This document shows positions 7,477-13,814 of a stretch of 13,814 bases of DNA, one piece after another. Position 1 is the first letter of the stretch, and the number at the start of each line of letters is the position of its first letter. The notes below the pieces were generated by a model that searched no databases, was not told the origin of the DNA, and saw only the letters and a list, made by a program, of their open reading frames with translations. Source of the stretch: Phycisphaeraceae bacterium (lineage in GTDB: Bacteria > Planctomycetota > Phycisphaerae > Phycisphaerales > Zrk34); contig JANQJT010000020.1 of assembly GCA_028281485.1 (NCBI GenBank), positions 1 through 13,814 on the forward strand, read 5' to 3'. The position numbers were made by a program, and so were the translations under genes.

Positions 7477-8505
7477 ATGCTCGGTGAACTGGTGACCGGA
7501 TCGATCGATCGTTACACGCCCCCGGAAGAGCGCAACGAACGCGTGCGTGCCATGGGTGGCGCCGTGATCGGTCGCAGCGAAGCGGGGCGGGAGATCCGGG
7601 GCGTGGTGATCGGCGACGGCCCTCGGAAGGTGTCGCTGGTCAGCGGGAATCACTCGGACGAGCCGGTGGGCAGCGAGACGCTTTTAGTTTTAATCGATTG
7701 GCTGAGTGGTGGGGGTGCCGAATCGGCGGCGCTGTGTGAGCGGTACACGTTTGTGATCGTGCCGCACACGAATCCGGACGGGGAAGTGCGGCAGAAAGCG
7801 TGGATGGATGCCTGGCCGGACGGGCTGGCGTGCTTACGCAATGAGTTTCGGGAGAAGCCTGGCCGAGACGTGGAGTTTGGTTATCCGCAGATGCGCGTGG
7901 AGAACGCGGCGGTGGCGGGGTTGTTGGCGAAGCACGGGCCTTACGCGATGCACGTTTCGCTGCACGGGATGACGGCCAGCGAGGGCGGGTATCACCTGAT
8001 CGAGCGCGGATGGGTGGAGCGTACGGTGGGGCTGCGTGAGAAGTACGCGGCGGCGATGGGTGAGGCGGGGCTGGGTTTGTTTGATTGGGACCGTGGGGGA
8101 GAGAAGGGTTTTGAGTACATCGGGCCGGGCTTTGCGACGACGCCGCGCAGTGAGGCGATGCGTGAGTTTTTCCTGGCGCAAGGCGACGAAGAGACCGCGG
8201 GGAGGTTTCACCTGAACTCGATGGAGTACGTGATGTCGCTGGGGGGCGATCCGCTGTGCATGGTGACGGAGCTGCCGTTGTTTGTGGTGCGGGCGGTTGA
8301 GCCGGTGCCAGGGATTCCGGGGGTGCCCGTGGTGTATCAGGGATTTCGCGAGGCGGTAAATCGTGCGCGGGCGGCGCTGGGGCGGGGGGACGCGGCGGAC
8401 GTTGCGGAGGCGATGGCGGGGTATGAGGCGGCGGCGCTGCCGATCGAGGTGGCGGTGCGGTTGCAGCTGCGTGTGATTGAGTTGGGGTTGGAGGCGGCGG
8501 GTTAG
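7477..8505 (+). CDS. M14-family zinc carboxypeptidase
   Basis: 342 residues from ATG 7477; an in-frame TTG at 7450 would add only 9 residues with no family resemblance. The M14 signature is complete: zinc ligands in SGNHSDEP (H59 and E62, an HxxE), NPDG (99-102) as the substrate-binding region, the third ligand in MHVSLHGM (H163), and a probable catalytic glutamate in MVTELP (E265). By family it removes a C-terminal amino acid or cleaves a peptidoglycan-like amide. No signal peptide is seen, so it is probably cytoplasmic. It converges on the D-Ala-D-Ala carboxypeptidase gene, and their stop codons overlap. The gene has no SD and may be leaderless. Substrate unknown. Confidence 0.85.
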   Translation: MLGELVTGSIDRYTPPEERNERVRAMGGAVIGRSEAGREIRGVVIGDGPRKVSLVSGNHSDEPVGSETLLVLIDWLSGGGAESAALCERYTFVIVPHTNPDGEVRQKAWMDAWPDGLACLRNEFREKPGRDVEFGYPQMRVENAAVAGLLAKHGPYAMHVSLHGMTASEGGYHLIERGWVERTVGLREKYAAAMGEAGLGLFDWDRGGEKGFEYIGPGFATTPRSEAMREFFLAQGDEETAGRFHLNSMEYVMSLGGDPLCMVTELPLFVVRAVEPVPGIPGVPVVYQGFREAVNRARAALGRGDAADVAEAMAGYEAAALPIEVAVRLQLRVIELGLEAAG

Positions 8506-9998
8506 TTGGCGGTGGCGGCGGTGGTCTTGCCGGTGTCCAGGTCCATGCGGCGGCCGGCGAGGAAGTCGTCGATGGCGTAGATGAGCTTGTCGATCTCGCG
8601 TTTGCCCTGTGTGTTGGAGCGGGGGTAGTTGTTGAGGATGATGCTGAAGGCGAGTCGGTCTTCGCCGCGTTCGATGTAGCCGGTGAGCGCGACGACGCCG
8701 CGGACGAAGCCGCTCTTGCCGTAGACCTCTGAGGTGAAGGACTTGGCGCCGAAGCGGTGTCGGAGCGTGCCGTCTTCGCCGGCGATGGAGAGGGACTGGC
8801 GGAAGGAGTCGGAGAAGCGGGGGTGTTTGTCCATCTCGAAGAGCAGCGCGGTGAGCAGTTCGGCGGTGACGCGGTTGTTGCGGCTGAGGCCGGAGCCGTC
8901 GTCGATGACGAAGCCGGCGGCGCGGGGGCCGAGGAGGCGGCTGAGGAACATGCGTTCGGCGGCGGCGCCGGCCGGCCAGGTGCCCGGATCGCCGGTGGCC
9001 TTGCGACCGACGCGTTTGATCAGCGCCTCGGCGAAGAGGTTTTCCGAGTCCTTGTTGCACCGCGCGAGCACGGCGGCCAGGGGGGTCTTGACCTCGGCGA
9101 TGAGCTGACCGCCGGTTTCGTAGTGGTCGTCGTCGGTGGCGTGGCGGACGTCGCCGACGGTGATGCCCCGATCCTTGAGACGGTCACGCAGGACGCGGCC
9201 GAAGAACAGGGCGGGGTCGTGGACGGGCATGAATCCCGCCGAGGCGCGGGTGCGCGCGACCTGTCCCTTGACGGTGATGCGGTTGGTGCCGAGCTCGCGG
9301 TCGAGCTGCATCTCGTTGCGTGTGCCGGAGCGTGCGTCGTTGGTGATGATGACGGGTGCGTTGACGGGGCGTGTGCGGATTTCGGGCGACTGCCCGGCGC
9401 GGGTGTAGTAGCCGAGGATGTCGACGCAGTTGTTGTTGAAGTTGATGCCGGCGACCTGCGCGGCGTAGGGCTTGGTCAGGTCGGTGATGGGCCAGGAGGG
9501 GTGGACGCGCTGCGTGTCGAAGGAGCGGGCGTCGACGACGAGGGTTTCGACGTGGGTGATGCCGGCTTTCTGTGCGGCGTCGGCCCAGCGGGCGAGCATG
9601 TCTTCGAGTTTCATGCCCATGTCGCGCAGCAGCTGCTGATCGCCGAAGGCCGGATCGCCGTCGCTGACGATGACCAGGTCGTTGCCGTGGCGTTGCATCT
9701 GTGTGGTGAAGTGGAAGTCGGGGCCGAGCACGCCGAGGGCCGCGGCGCTGGTGACGAGCTTCATGTTGCTGGCGGGGATGAGGGACTGGTCTTGCTGGTA
9801 GGCGGCGACGGCGATGCCGTCGGCGAGGTTGACGACGGAGACGGCGCAGACCGCGTCGCCGAAGTCGGCGGACTGGATGAGGGTTTCCAGTCGGATCTGA
9901 AGCGACTGCGCGGTGGCGGTGGAGGCCAGCAGCGCGGTCGCGACGATGGCGAGCGCGGTCAACCGGCGGAGTCGGGATGGTGCGGCAGTAGTGTGCAT
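8502..9998 (-). CDS. dacB: PBP4-type D-alanyl-D-alanine carboxypeptidase/endopeptidase (peptidase S13)
   Basis: 498 residues from the ATG at 9998. A longer GTG start at 10070 would put 24 extra residues before the signal peptide, so it is rejected. The signal peptide (about 1-30, ending ASTATA) directs it to the periplasm, where the family trims peptidoglycan stem peptides and cleaves cross-links. The catalytic serine motif is S77-N-M-K80, the second motif S372-R-N374 in DDGSGLSRNN, and the third K428-S-G in YGKSGFVRG (KSG in place of the more usual KTG). SENLFAEALIK (318-328) is a hallmark of the S13 family, and a large insert domain lies between the first and second motifs. It has its own promoter (10008-10037), possibly with almost no leader. 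Confidence 0.94.
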   Translation of the reverse strand: MHTTAAPSRLRRLTALAIVATALLASTATAQSLQIRLETLIQSADFGDAVCAVSVVNLADGIAVAAYQQDQSLIPASNMKLVTSAAALGVLGPDFHFTTQMQRHGNDLVIVSDGDPAFGDQQLLRDMGMKLEDMLARWADAAQKAGITHVETLVVDARSFDTQRVHPSWPITDLTKPYAAQVAGINFNNNCVDILGYYTRAGQSPEIRTRPVNAPVIITNDARSGTRNEMQLDRELGTNRITVKGQVARTRASAGFMPVHDPALFFGRVLRDRLKDRGITVGDVRHATDDDHYETGGQLIAEVKTPLAAVLARCNKDSENLFAEALIKRVGRKATGDPGTWPAGAAAERMFLSRLLGPRAAGFVIDDGSGLSRNNRVTAELLTALLFEMDKHPRFSDSFRQSLSIAGEDGTLRHRFGAKSFTSEVYGKSGFVRGVVALTGYIERGEDRLAFSIILNNYPRSNTQGKREIDKLIYAIDDFLAGRRMDLDTGKTTAATAN

Positions 9999-10007
9999 AT
10001 CGGTTGC

Positions 10008-10037
10008 TTTGTACTGGGATATCGGCTGTTCGTTCAA
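10008..10037 (-). promoter_or_regulatory. Promoter for dacB
   Basis: The minus strand has TTGAAC (10037 to 10032), 18 nt, TACAAA (10013 to 10008). The expected transcript start is about 10001, only about 3 nt before the ATG at 9998. Sequence match only. Confidence 0.4.
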
Positions 10038-10219
10038 GCGGGCTGCAACGGTTTTAAGACGCGCCGGCACGTGGTTTGATGTCAGTGAATCGCGTGGATA
10101 GGCGACTTTTCGTGGCGGGAGATCGGAATATGAGTCATAATTTGCGAGATATTAACCGATTAGAGACGTACAGTGCGGTAGATGTGACGTCCTATCTTAC
10201 AACGCGGGGCGACGACGAG

Positions 10220-10813
10220 ATGATGAACGACAGGCTGACACATGGCAACCGGGCGGGGCTGACGCTGATCGAGGTGTTGGCGATCGTTGCGGCGTTGGCT
10301 GTGATGCTGTCGATCCTGTTGCCGATCGTCAGCGACGCCCGGGCGAAGAGCGATCGGATCGAGTGCCAGAACAACCTGGCGATGATCGGTCGTACGATGG
10401 ACAGCTATCTTTCTGATCACGGCAACCGTTTCCCCAAGGCGCGCGCGCTGGGCATGCCGGTCTCGACGCGCGGCGAGGGGATGACGCTGATGGTGACGCT
10501 GCGTGAGTACCTGCCGCCGATCACAACGATGTTCCATTGCCCCGGTGATCGCGACATGCTGTTTAAGTATTGCGGCATCAGCTACTACTACAGCCAGGAA
10601 GTCACCAACCGAACGCGGTCGGAGCTGAAGTTCGACAACGAAGGCCATCCGTTTGATCTCGAACGCGTGCCCGTGGTGTGGGACGCCGACGAGATGATCT
10701 ATGAAACCAAGCGCGAGCCGCTCGTGGTGCCGAGTTTTCACGGCACGAAGAACGTGCTGTACGGCGACCTGCACGTGGCGCCGGCCTATCACGGCATCGC
10801 GTTCCGCATGTAA
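10220..10813 (+). CDS. Prepilin-type N-terminal cleavage/methylation domain protein (pseudopilin)
   Basis: 197 residues from ATG 10220. The leader MMNDRLTHGNRAG ends with the prepilin peptidase site G13|L14, and the conserved glutamate is at mature position 5 (LTLIE, E18). The hydrophobic helix is 14-36. The rest is a globular head with SDARAKSDRIECQNNLAMIG, FHCPGD and, near the end, SFHGTKNVLYGDLHV, resembling the H...DG signature of planctomycete pseudopilins of the DUF1559 or H-X9-DG type. Such proteins are exported, processed by a prepilin peptidase and built into type II secretion or type IV pilus-like structures; planctomycetes usually have many of them. An in-frame ATG at 10130 has a better SD (GGGAG, 8 nt) but would give a 43-residue leader. 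The stop codon directly abuts the convergent gene. Confidence 0.85.
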   Translation: MMNDRLTHGNRAGLTLIEVLAIVAALAVMLSILLPIVSDARAKSDRIECQNNLAMIGRTMDSYLSDHGNRFPKARALGMPVSTRGEGMTLMVTLREYLPPITTMFHCPGDRDMLFKYCGISYYYSQEVTNRTRSELKFDNEGHPFDLERVPVVWDADEMIYETKREPLVVPSFHGTKNVLYGDLHVAPAYHGIAFRM

Positions 10814-11497
10814 TCAATCAGAGCTGTCGATCCGGTTGATCTCGATCGGGCAGCCGCATTGCGCGCAGGAGGTGGTCATGCGTTGGCGCTCGGGGTCGTC
10901 CCAGGTGAGGGGGCTGTCGCGCATGACGGCTTGCGCGGCGTAGATGCACAGGTCGGCGGGGGTGTCGGGGCCGAACGGGTAAGCGGTAGCGGTGCGCGGG
11001 GGTTTGGGGCAGCCGGCTTGATCGTGGGTCATGATCGTTGCGGTCCAGCGTGGGTAGTCGGGAGTCGGGGGCGTCGGAGTGGGTGGCGTGGCGTGGCCGG
11101 CCTCGGTCAGGGCGGTGTGGGCCAGTTCGAGCAGGCGTGGGGTGTCATCCGGATCGATGGGGCCCAGTTGCCAGCTCTCGATGCGCAGCAGCGTCATGAG
11201 GGTCTGCTCGTAGAGGTCCCGGGCTTCGGGGGAGTCGGGCGTTGCCTCGGTGGTGATCAGGTCGACCAGGTCGGTGCTGGTGGTGTGCAGTTGCAGACGG
11301 GTGGGGGCAAAGGGGGCTGCGTCTTCGAGCGCGGTTTGTAGCGTGATCAACGGGGCGAGCGCGGGGTGAGGGGCGCCTGCGAGGACGCGGCCGACCGCGT
11401 GGAGGGTGTTGTCGTTTGAAGCGTCGATGATCTCGATGCCGCAGGCAGGCGGGGCATCGTCGGAGCAGACGCAATGAAGGTTGACGAGCAGTTGCAT
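10814..11497 (-). CDS. RNase H-like-fold protein, probably catalytically inactive, with a C-terminal cysteine motif
   Basis: 227 residues from ATG 11497, 16 nt after the zinc-ribbon gene. No strong family match; what follows is pattern reading. Residues 1-115 have the rhythm of an RNase HI domain: a first strand LLVNLHCVC, a second CGIEIIDA, a helix PALAPLITLQTALEDAAP, a strand RLQLHTTSTDLVDLI and a final helix ARDLYEQTLMTLLRI. The acidic residues expected in the first strand, the first helix and the fourth strand are absent (C9, P49 and T72-T73 stand there), so nuclease activity is unlikely. A Pro/Thr-rich linker (about 136-147) leads to a C-terminal part ending CAQCGC (211-216), possibly a metal site. 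Downstream of a C4 zinc-ribbon gene, where RNase H genes are found in other bacteria. Confidence 0.5.
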   Translation of the reverse strand: MQLLVNLHCVCSDDAPPACGIEIIDASNDNTLHAVGRVLAGAPHPALAPLITLQTALEDAAPFAPTRLQLHTTSTDLVDLITTEATPDSPEARDLYEQTLMTLLRIESWQLGPIDPDDTPRLLELAHTALTEAGHATPPTPTPPTPDYPRWTATIMTHDQAGCPKPPRTATAYPFGPDTPADLCIYAAQAVMRDSPLTWDDPERQRMTTSCAQCGCPIEINRIDSSD

Positions 11498-11513
11498 GGC
11501 CCGGGGAAGCGGG

Positions 11514-12263
11514 TTACTTGGCGCCCATCGCTTCCTTGAGTTCCTGTTCGATGTAGAGGATGCGGTTGCAGCTGGTGCAGCGGACCATCTCGTCGTGGCT
11601 GATGAGCCTGTTGACCATCTCCACGGGCAGGGACATGTAACAACCGCCGCAGATGTACTCCATGCGGCGGCGGTCTTCCTCGACGACGGGGGCCATGGCT
11701 TCACCGTCGAACGTCTCGGCCATGCGGTCGAAGATTTCCAGTGAATCGGAGGGGACGTGTGTGGCCTTGTCGGCGCGCTCGGCCTTGAGTTCGGACAGGC
11801 GTTCGCCGACTTCGCCGGTGCGCTCGGCCAGGTCCTTGTCGGCCAGGTCCTTGATGCGGTTCTGCTCGGCCAGCGCGTTGTCGAGATGCTCGACCTCGGA
11901 CTGGAAGACCTCGACCTGGCTCATCAGTTCCAGGGCTTGCTCTTCGAGCTTGGCCTTGTCGGCCTTGAGCGTGTTCACCTCGACGAGCATGGCGGAGTAT
12001 TCCTTGTTCGTCTTGACGGTGTTCATCTGCTCGCGCAGCTGGCCGATGCGCTGGTCAGAGCCGGCGATCTCGTTTTCGAGGTTGGCGGACTGGGCCTGGG
12101 TGTGCTTGAGCTGATTGGTCAGTTCGCCCTGTTGCTGGGTGAGCTGTTCGATCTTGATTTCCTGCGCGCGGACGTGACGTCGTGCGCCGTCGAGCCGGCT
12201 TTCCAATCCGCGAACTTGTTGATCGACCAGGTAGAGGTCACGTAATGCGTCGTTGAGGCCCAT
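11514..12263 (-). CDS. Coiled-coil C4-type zinc-ribbon protein (zf-RING_7/DUF164 family)
   Basis: 249 residues from ATG 12263. Residues about 10-170 form a long charged coiled coil (ESRLDGARRHVRAQEIKIEQ onward) that contains the family-typical stretch VKTNKEYSAMLVEVNTLKADK. The C-terminal zinc ribbon has C205-G-G-C208 and C229-T-S-C232 with RCTSCNRILYIEQEL, as in the DUF164 family. Members are found in most bacterial phyla and are thought to be nucleic-acid or regulatory adaptors; the exact role is not settled. The gene is transcribed divergently from the unknown protein at 12443 and is followed by the RNase H-like gene, forming a two-gene unit. Confidence 0.9.
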   Translation of the reverse strand: MGLNDALRDLYLVDQQVRGLESRLDGARRHVRAQEIKIEQLTQQQGELTNQLKHTQAQSANLENEIAGSDQRIGQLREQMNTVKTNKEYSAMLVEVNTLKADKAKLEEQALELMSQVEVFQSEVEHLDNALAEQNRIKDLADKDLAERTGEVGERLSELKAERADKATHVPSDSLEIFDRMAETFDGEAMAPVVEEDRRRMEYICGGCYMSLPVEMVNRLISHDEMVRCTSCNRILYIEQELKEAMGAK

Positions 12264-12305
12264 AGGCTAAAGGCTCCGCTCCGATCAGGTCCAAACCCAA
12301 ATGTT

Positions 12306-12311
12306 AGCATA
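12306..12311 (-). promoter_or_regulatory. Candidate -10 for the zinc-ribbon gene
   Basis: The minus strand reads TATGCT (12311 to 12306), 42 nt upstream of the ATG at 12263. The -35 region is poor. Sequence match only. Confidence 0.3.
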
Positions 12312-12342
12312 AGCCACAGGCAGCGGCTACGGCATAGAATCA

Positions 12343-12372
12343 TTGGCCGCGGGATGGGGCAGGGGGTATACT
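12343..12372 (+). promoter_or_regulatory. Promoter for the conserved unknown gene
   Basis: TTGGCC (12343-12348), 18 nt, TATACT (12367-12372). The transcript would start near 12379 with a leader of about 64 nt. It is back to back with the candidate minus-strand promoter at 12306-12311. Confidence 0.5.
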
Positions 12373-12442
12373 TCGGTCAGTAATCACGCCGTGGCGTAGG
12401 CAAGCGGTTCGGGAGCCGGCGCCCGCTGAAGGAAGTATCAAC

Positions 12443-13189
12443 ATGGCTACCAGTTTCGGCGCGCTGTGCACCGATTTTTATGTAAATCACAAGCTGGCCG
12501 TGAAGATGGACCTGCCCAAGGACCGCGAGACGGTTCTGCACCTGTTCGATCGGGTGCGGGCGGAGATCCCGGAGATGTCACGGTTCAAGCGGTACCAGGA
12601 CGAGCTGGCGCTGGAATCGCCCCGCCGCGAGGGCGCGTATCAGTGGCTGGCGCTGCGGAAGCAGTCGATCCGGTCGGGCAGCGTGAATCCGGAGTCGATG
12701 GACGAGGGCTATCGCCTGCACCGGCTGGTGATGGAGATGAGCCCGTATTTCCTGACGATTAGCCCGCTGGATATCGAGTACATCGAGTTGATGTACGGCT
12801 TTGACCTGGAGTGCAAGGTCAACCAGCACCAGGCGATCGCCGAGGCGCTGTACGGCGGAACACCGATGATGCGGCTGCTGGAGATGCCGGGCGCGACGCC
12901 GATGGAGGTTCAGCCGGCGTTCGGCGTGACCCTGCTCGACGAGCAAGACCTGCACGTGTACTACGAGGTCAAGGCTCGGACCACGCCGGGACAGGTACGA
13001 AACGACAGGTACCGCACGGAACCGCTGAGCATTTTTCTGACGCTGCGCCGACCGGGTGTGATCGAGAAGATCGACCAGTTGCCGGACGTGTTGGCGGCGA
13101 TGCGTGTGCGGGGTGAGCAGTTGGCGACCGATCAGCTGATCCCGAACCTGCTCCAGCCGATCAGCCGCATCATTATCGGCAGCGTTTAA
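12443..13189 (+). CDS. Conserved protein of unknown function (planctomycete-type)
   Basis: 248 residues. ATG 12443 has a good SD, AAGGAAG at 12429-12435, 7 nt upstream. No signal peptide, membrane segment or known catalytic motif is visible, so it is probably cytoplasmic. The N-terminal half is rich in charged and aromatic helices (FGALCTDFYVNHKLAVKMDL, ETVLHLFDRVRAEIPEM, QWLALRKQSIRSGSVNPESM). A conserved-looking core is PYFLTISPLDIEYIELMYGF (101-120). The C-terminal half looks beta-rich (VTLLDEQDLHVYYEVKAR, PLSIFLTLRRPG). I recall similar proteins as planctomycete hypotheticals, but cannot verify this. It has its own promoter, and the GC content and codon use match core genes. No function is claimed. 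Confidence 0.85.
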   Translation: MATSFGALCTDFYVNHKLAVKMDLPKDRETVLHLFDRVRAEIPEMSRFKRYQDELALESPRREGAYQWLALRKQSIRSGSVNPESMDEGYRLHRLVMEMSPYFLTISPLDIEYIELMYGFDLECKVNQHQAIAEALYGGTPMMRLLEMPGATPMEVQPAFGVTLLDEQDLHVYYEVKARTTPGQVRNDRYRTEPLSIFLTLRRPGVIEKIDQLPDVLAAMRVRGEQLATDQLIPNLLQPISRIIIGSV

Positions 13190-13220
13190 ACGAACTTCGC
13201 GGCCCCGGCGACGTCCATAC

Positions 13221-13248
13221 CGATAGAAAACGGGATCGTTGTTTTTTT
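13221..13248 (+). terminator. Weak candidate terminator after the unknown gene
   Basis: A short stem (AACG at 13229-13232 with CGTT at 13237-13240) is followed one base later by seven T residues (13242-13248), 32 nt past the stop codon at most. The T-run is convincing; the 4-bp stem is weak. Confidence 0.35.
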
Positions 13249-13251
13249 GCT

Positions 13252-13276
13252 AAACCGGTCACGGTTTGGGCCGTGA
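13252..13276 (+). other. Two overlapping, mutually exclusive hairpins
   Basis: AAACCG (13252-13257) and CGGTTT (13262-13267) form a perfect 6-bp stem with a 4-nt loop. Alternatively TCACGG (13259-13264) pairs with CCGTGA (13271-13276) around a TTTGGG loop. The two share bases and cannot form together. They sit just after the T-run and before the next promoter. Confidence 0.45.
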
Positions 13277-13353
13277 GGGCATCCAAACGGGTGTTGAGCG
13301 GCAAAAAGGGCGTTTTGGTCCCCAGCGAGGTCGGATTGTGGCCGATGCTGGGG

Positions 13354-13359
13354 TATAAT
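13354..13359 (+). promoter_or_regulatory. Perfect TATAAT -10 for the secreted protein gene
   Basis: TATAAT lies 19 nt before the ATG at 13379; the -35 region (13331-13336, TCGGAT) is weak. Transcription from near 13366 would give a leader of only about 13 nt, just enough to include the SD AAGGA at 13369-13373. Confidence 0.55.
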
Positions 13360-13378
13360 AGCCCGACTAAGGAATGCG

Positions 13379-13814
13379 ATGATGAATGCACGCCTCACGA
13401 TTGTTGGTTTACTGGTTGCGGCCGGTGTGATGGTCACGGGTCAGTCGGCCTGGGGTCAGTACGCGCTGGGTAACGGCCAGCGGCTGGACAACTCGCTGCA
13501 GGCCGGCTCGCGCGGGCTGAACAGCGCCAAGGTCACCAATACCTACGGCAACGCCCAGAACGCGCTGGTGACGGGCAACGTCTCCGGGCTGGGCGGCTTC
13601 CGCGGTGACTTGGGGTATCGCGCTCCCGGCGAGTTCACCGGCACGATCAGCGGTGACCTGGTCTACCGTTTCCAGGCCCAGTCGGCCGGCCGCGGGCTGA
13701 CGAGCAACATGCGCCGCATCGACAGTCGCTACAGCCAATTCGGTGATTACACCCCGGCCTGGCAGAGTGGCGGGGGATCGACGCAAACCGTGATCCGGCC
13801 GGGTGGTGGTGCGA
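13379..13814 (+). CDS. Secreted protein of unknown function, N-terminal 145 residues (cut by window end)
   Basis: The frame stays open to the window end. ATG 13379 has AAGGA 5 nt upstream; the next codon is also ATG (13382, 8-nt spacing). Residues 1-26 are a Sec signal peptide (MMNARLTIVGLLVAAGVMVT, then GQSAWG), cleaved before QYALGNG. The mature part is rich in Gly, Asn, Ser and Arg, with LDNSLQAGSRGLNS, NALVTGNVSGLGGFRGDLGY and DLVYRFQAQSAGRGLTSNM. I recall similar 'VTGNV.G..GFRG..GY' proteins among planctomycete hypotheticals, but cannot check this. No enzyme motif is visible, and a structural or surface role is only a guess. The C-terminus is missing. Confidence 0.8.
   Translation, partial: MMNARLTIVGLLVAAGVMVTGQSAWGQYALGNGQRLDNSLQAGSRGLNSAKVTNTYGNAQNALVTGNVSGLGGFRGDLGYRAPGEFTGTISGDLVYRFQAQSAGRGLTSNMRRIDSRYSQFGDYTPAWQSGGGSTQTVIRPGGGA

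Noticed and set aside
7834..9060. 408-codon minus-strand open frame spanning the M14/dacB junction
   Set aside because: It is Arg/His/Pro-rich and out of frame with both real genes, whose motifs are complete.
6883..9998. Thioredoxin-like, M14 and dacB genes as one cell-wall operon
   Set aside because: dacB is on the opposite strand, and M14 is separated from the thioredoxin-like gene by a repeat element and has its own -10. Only a loose thematic link remains.
8757..10079. 440-codon plus-strand open frame opposite dacB
   Set aside because: It is Gly/Ala/Val/Asp-rich, without recognisable domains, antisense to a complete S13 peptidase with all three active-site motifs.
13273..13473. 66-codon plus-strand open frame overlapping the secreted protein start
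   Set aside because: It has no SD and runs out of frame through the TATAAT box, the SD and the signal peptide of the real gene at 13379.

Overview
The window reads as a GC-rich chromosome segment from a Planctomycetota bacterium, most likely of the Phycisphaerae type. This placement is inferred from three things: a pseudopilin with a planctomycete-style C-terminal H...GD signature, a secreted glycine/asparagine-rich protein and a 248-residue protein that both look like planctomycete conserved hypotheticals, and generally weak Shine-Dalgarno signals. No rRNA, tRNA, CRISPR array, transposase or integrase is visible. Most of the region is housekeeping or cell-envelope gene content, interrupted by two AT-richer genes that look accessory.

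Left part (1-3595): the 5' part of a THUMP-type 23S rRNA methyltransferase (rlmL-like, minus strand, cut by the window edge) lies downstream of a secreted FKBP-type prolyl isomerase (minus). An intrinsic terminator separates them, and a good sigma70-like promoter is nested in the terminator. Divergent from these runs a tight plus-strand group: cytidylate kinase (cmk), 1-acylglycerol-3-phosphate acyltransferase (plsC, 4-nt GTGA overlap) and a cytosolic thioredoxin-fold protein with a WCGDC active site.

Middle (3596-7386): lepA (elongation factor 4) is flanked by two AT-richer genes. These are a small membrane protein of the DUF6232 type upstream and a secreted papain-like (C70/AvrRpt2-like) cysteine protease, minus strand, downstream. 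Each has a hairpin or repeat-rich border. lepA has a strong stem-loop at the predicted 5' end of its mRNA. A membrane-anchored thioredoxin-like protein (WCTSC, DsbD-gamma-like) follows.

Right part (7387-13814): an M14 zinc carboxypeptidase converges on a PBP4-type D-Ala-D-Ala carboxypeptidase (dacB), with stop codons overlapping by 4 nt. A type II/IV pseudopilin (plus) abuts, with no gap, a minus-strand pair: an RNase H-like protein that has apparently lost its catalytic acidic residues, preceded by a coiled-coil/C4 zinc-ribbon protein. A divergent promoter region then drives a conserved protein of unknown function. After a structured intergenic region and a perfect TATAAT box comes a secreted protein cut by the window end.

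I do not see a self-evident new multi-gene system. The most unusual items are the putatively dead RNase H-like/zinc-ribbon pair, the secreted C70-like protease, the unknown 248-residue protein, and several regulatory arrangements: a promoter inside a terminator, a leader hairpin on lepA, and possible leaderless starts.
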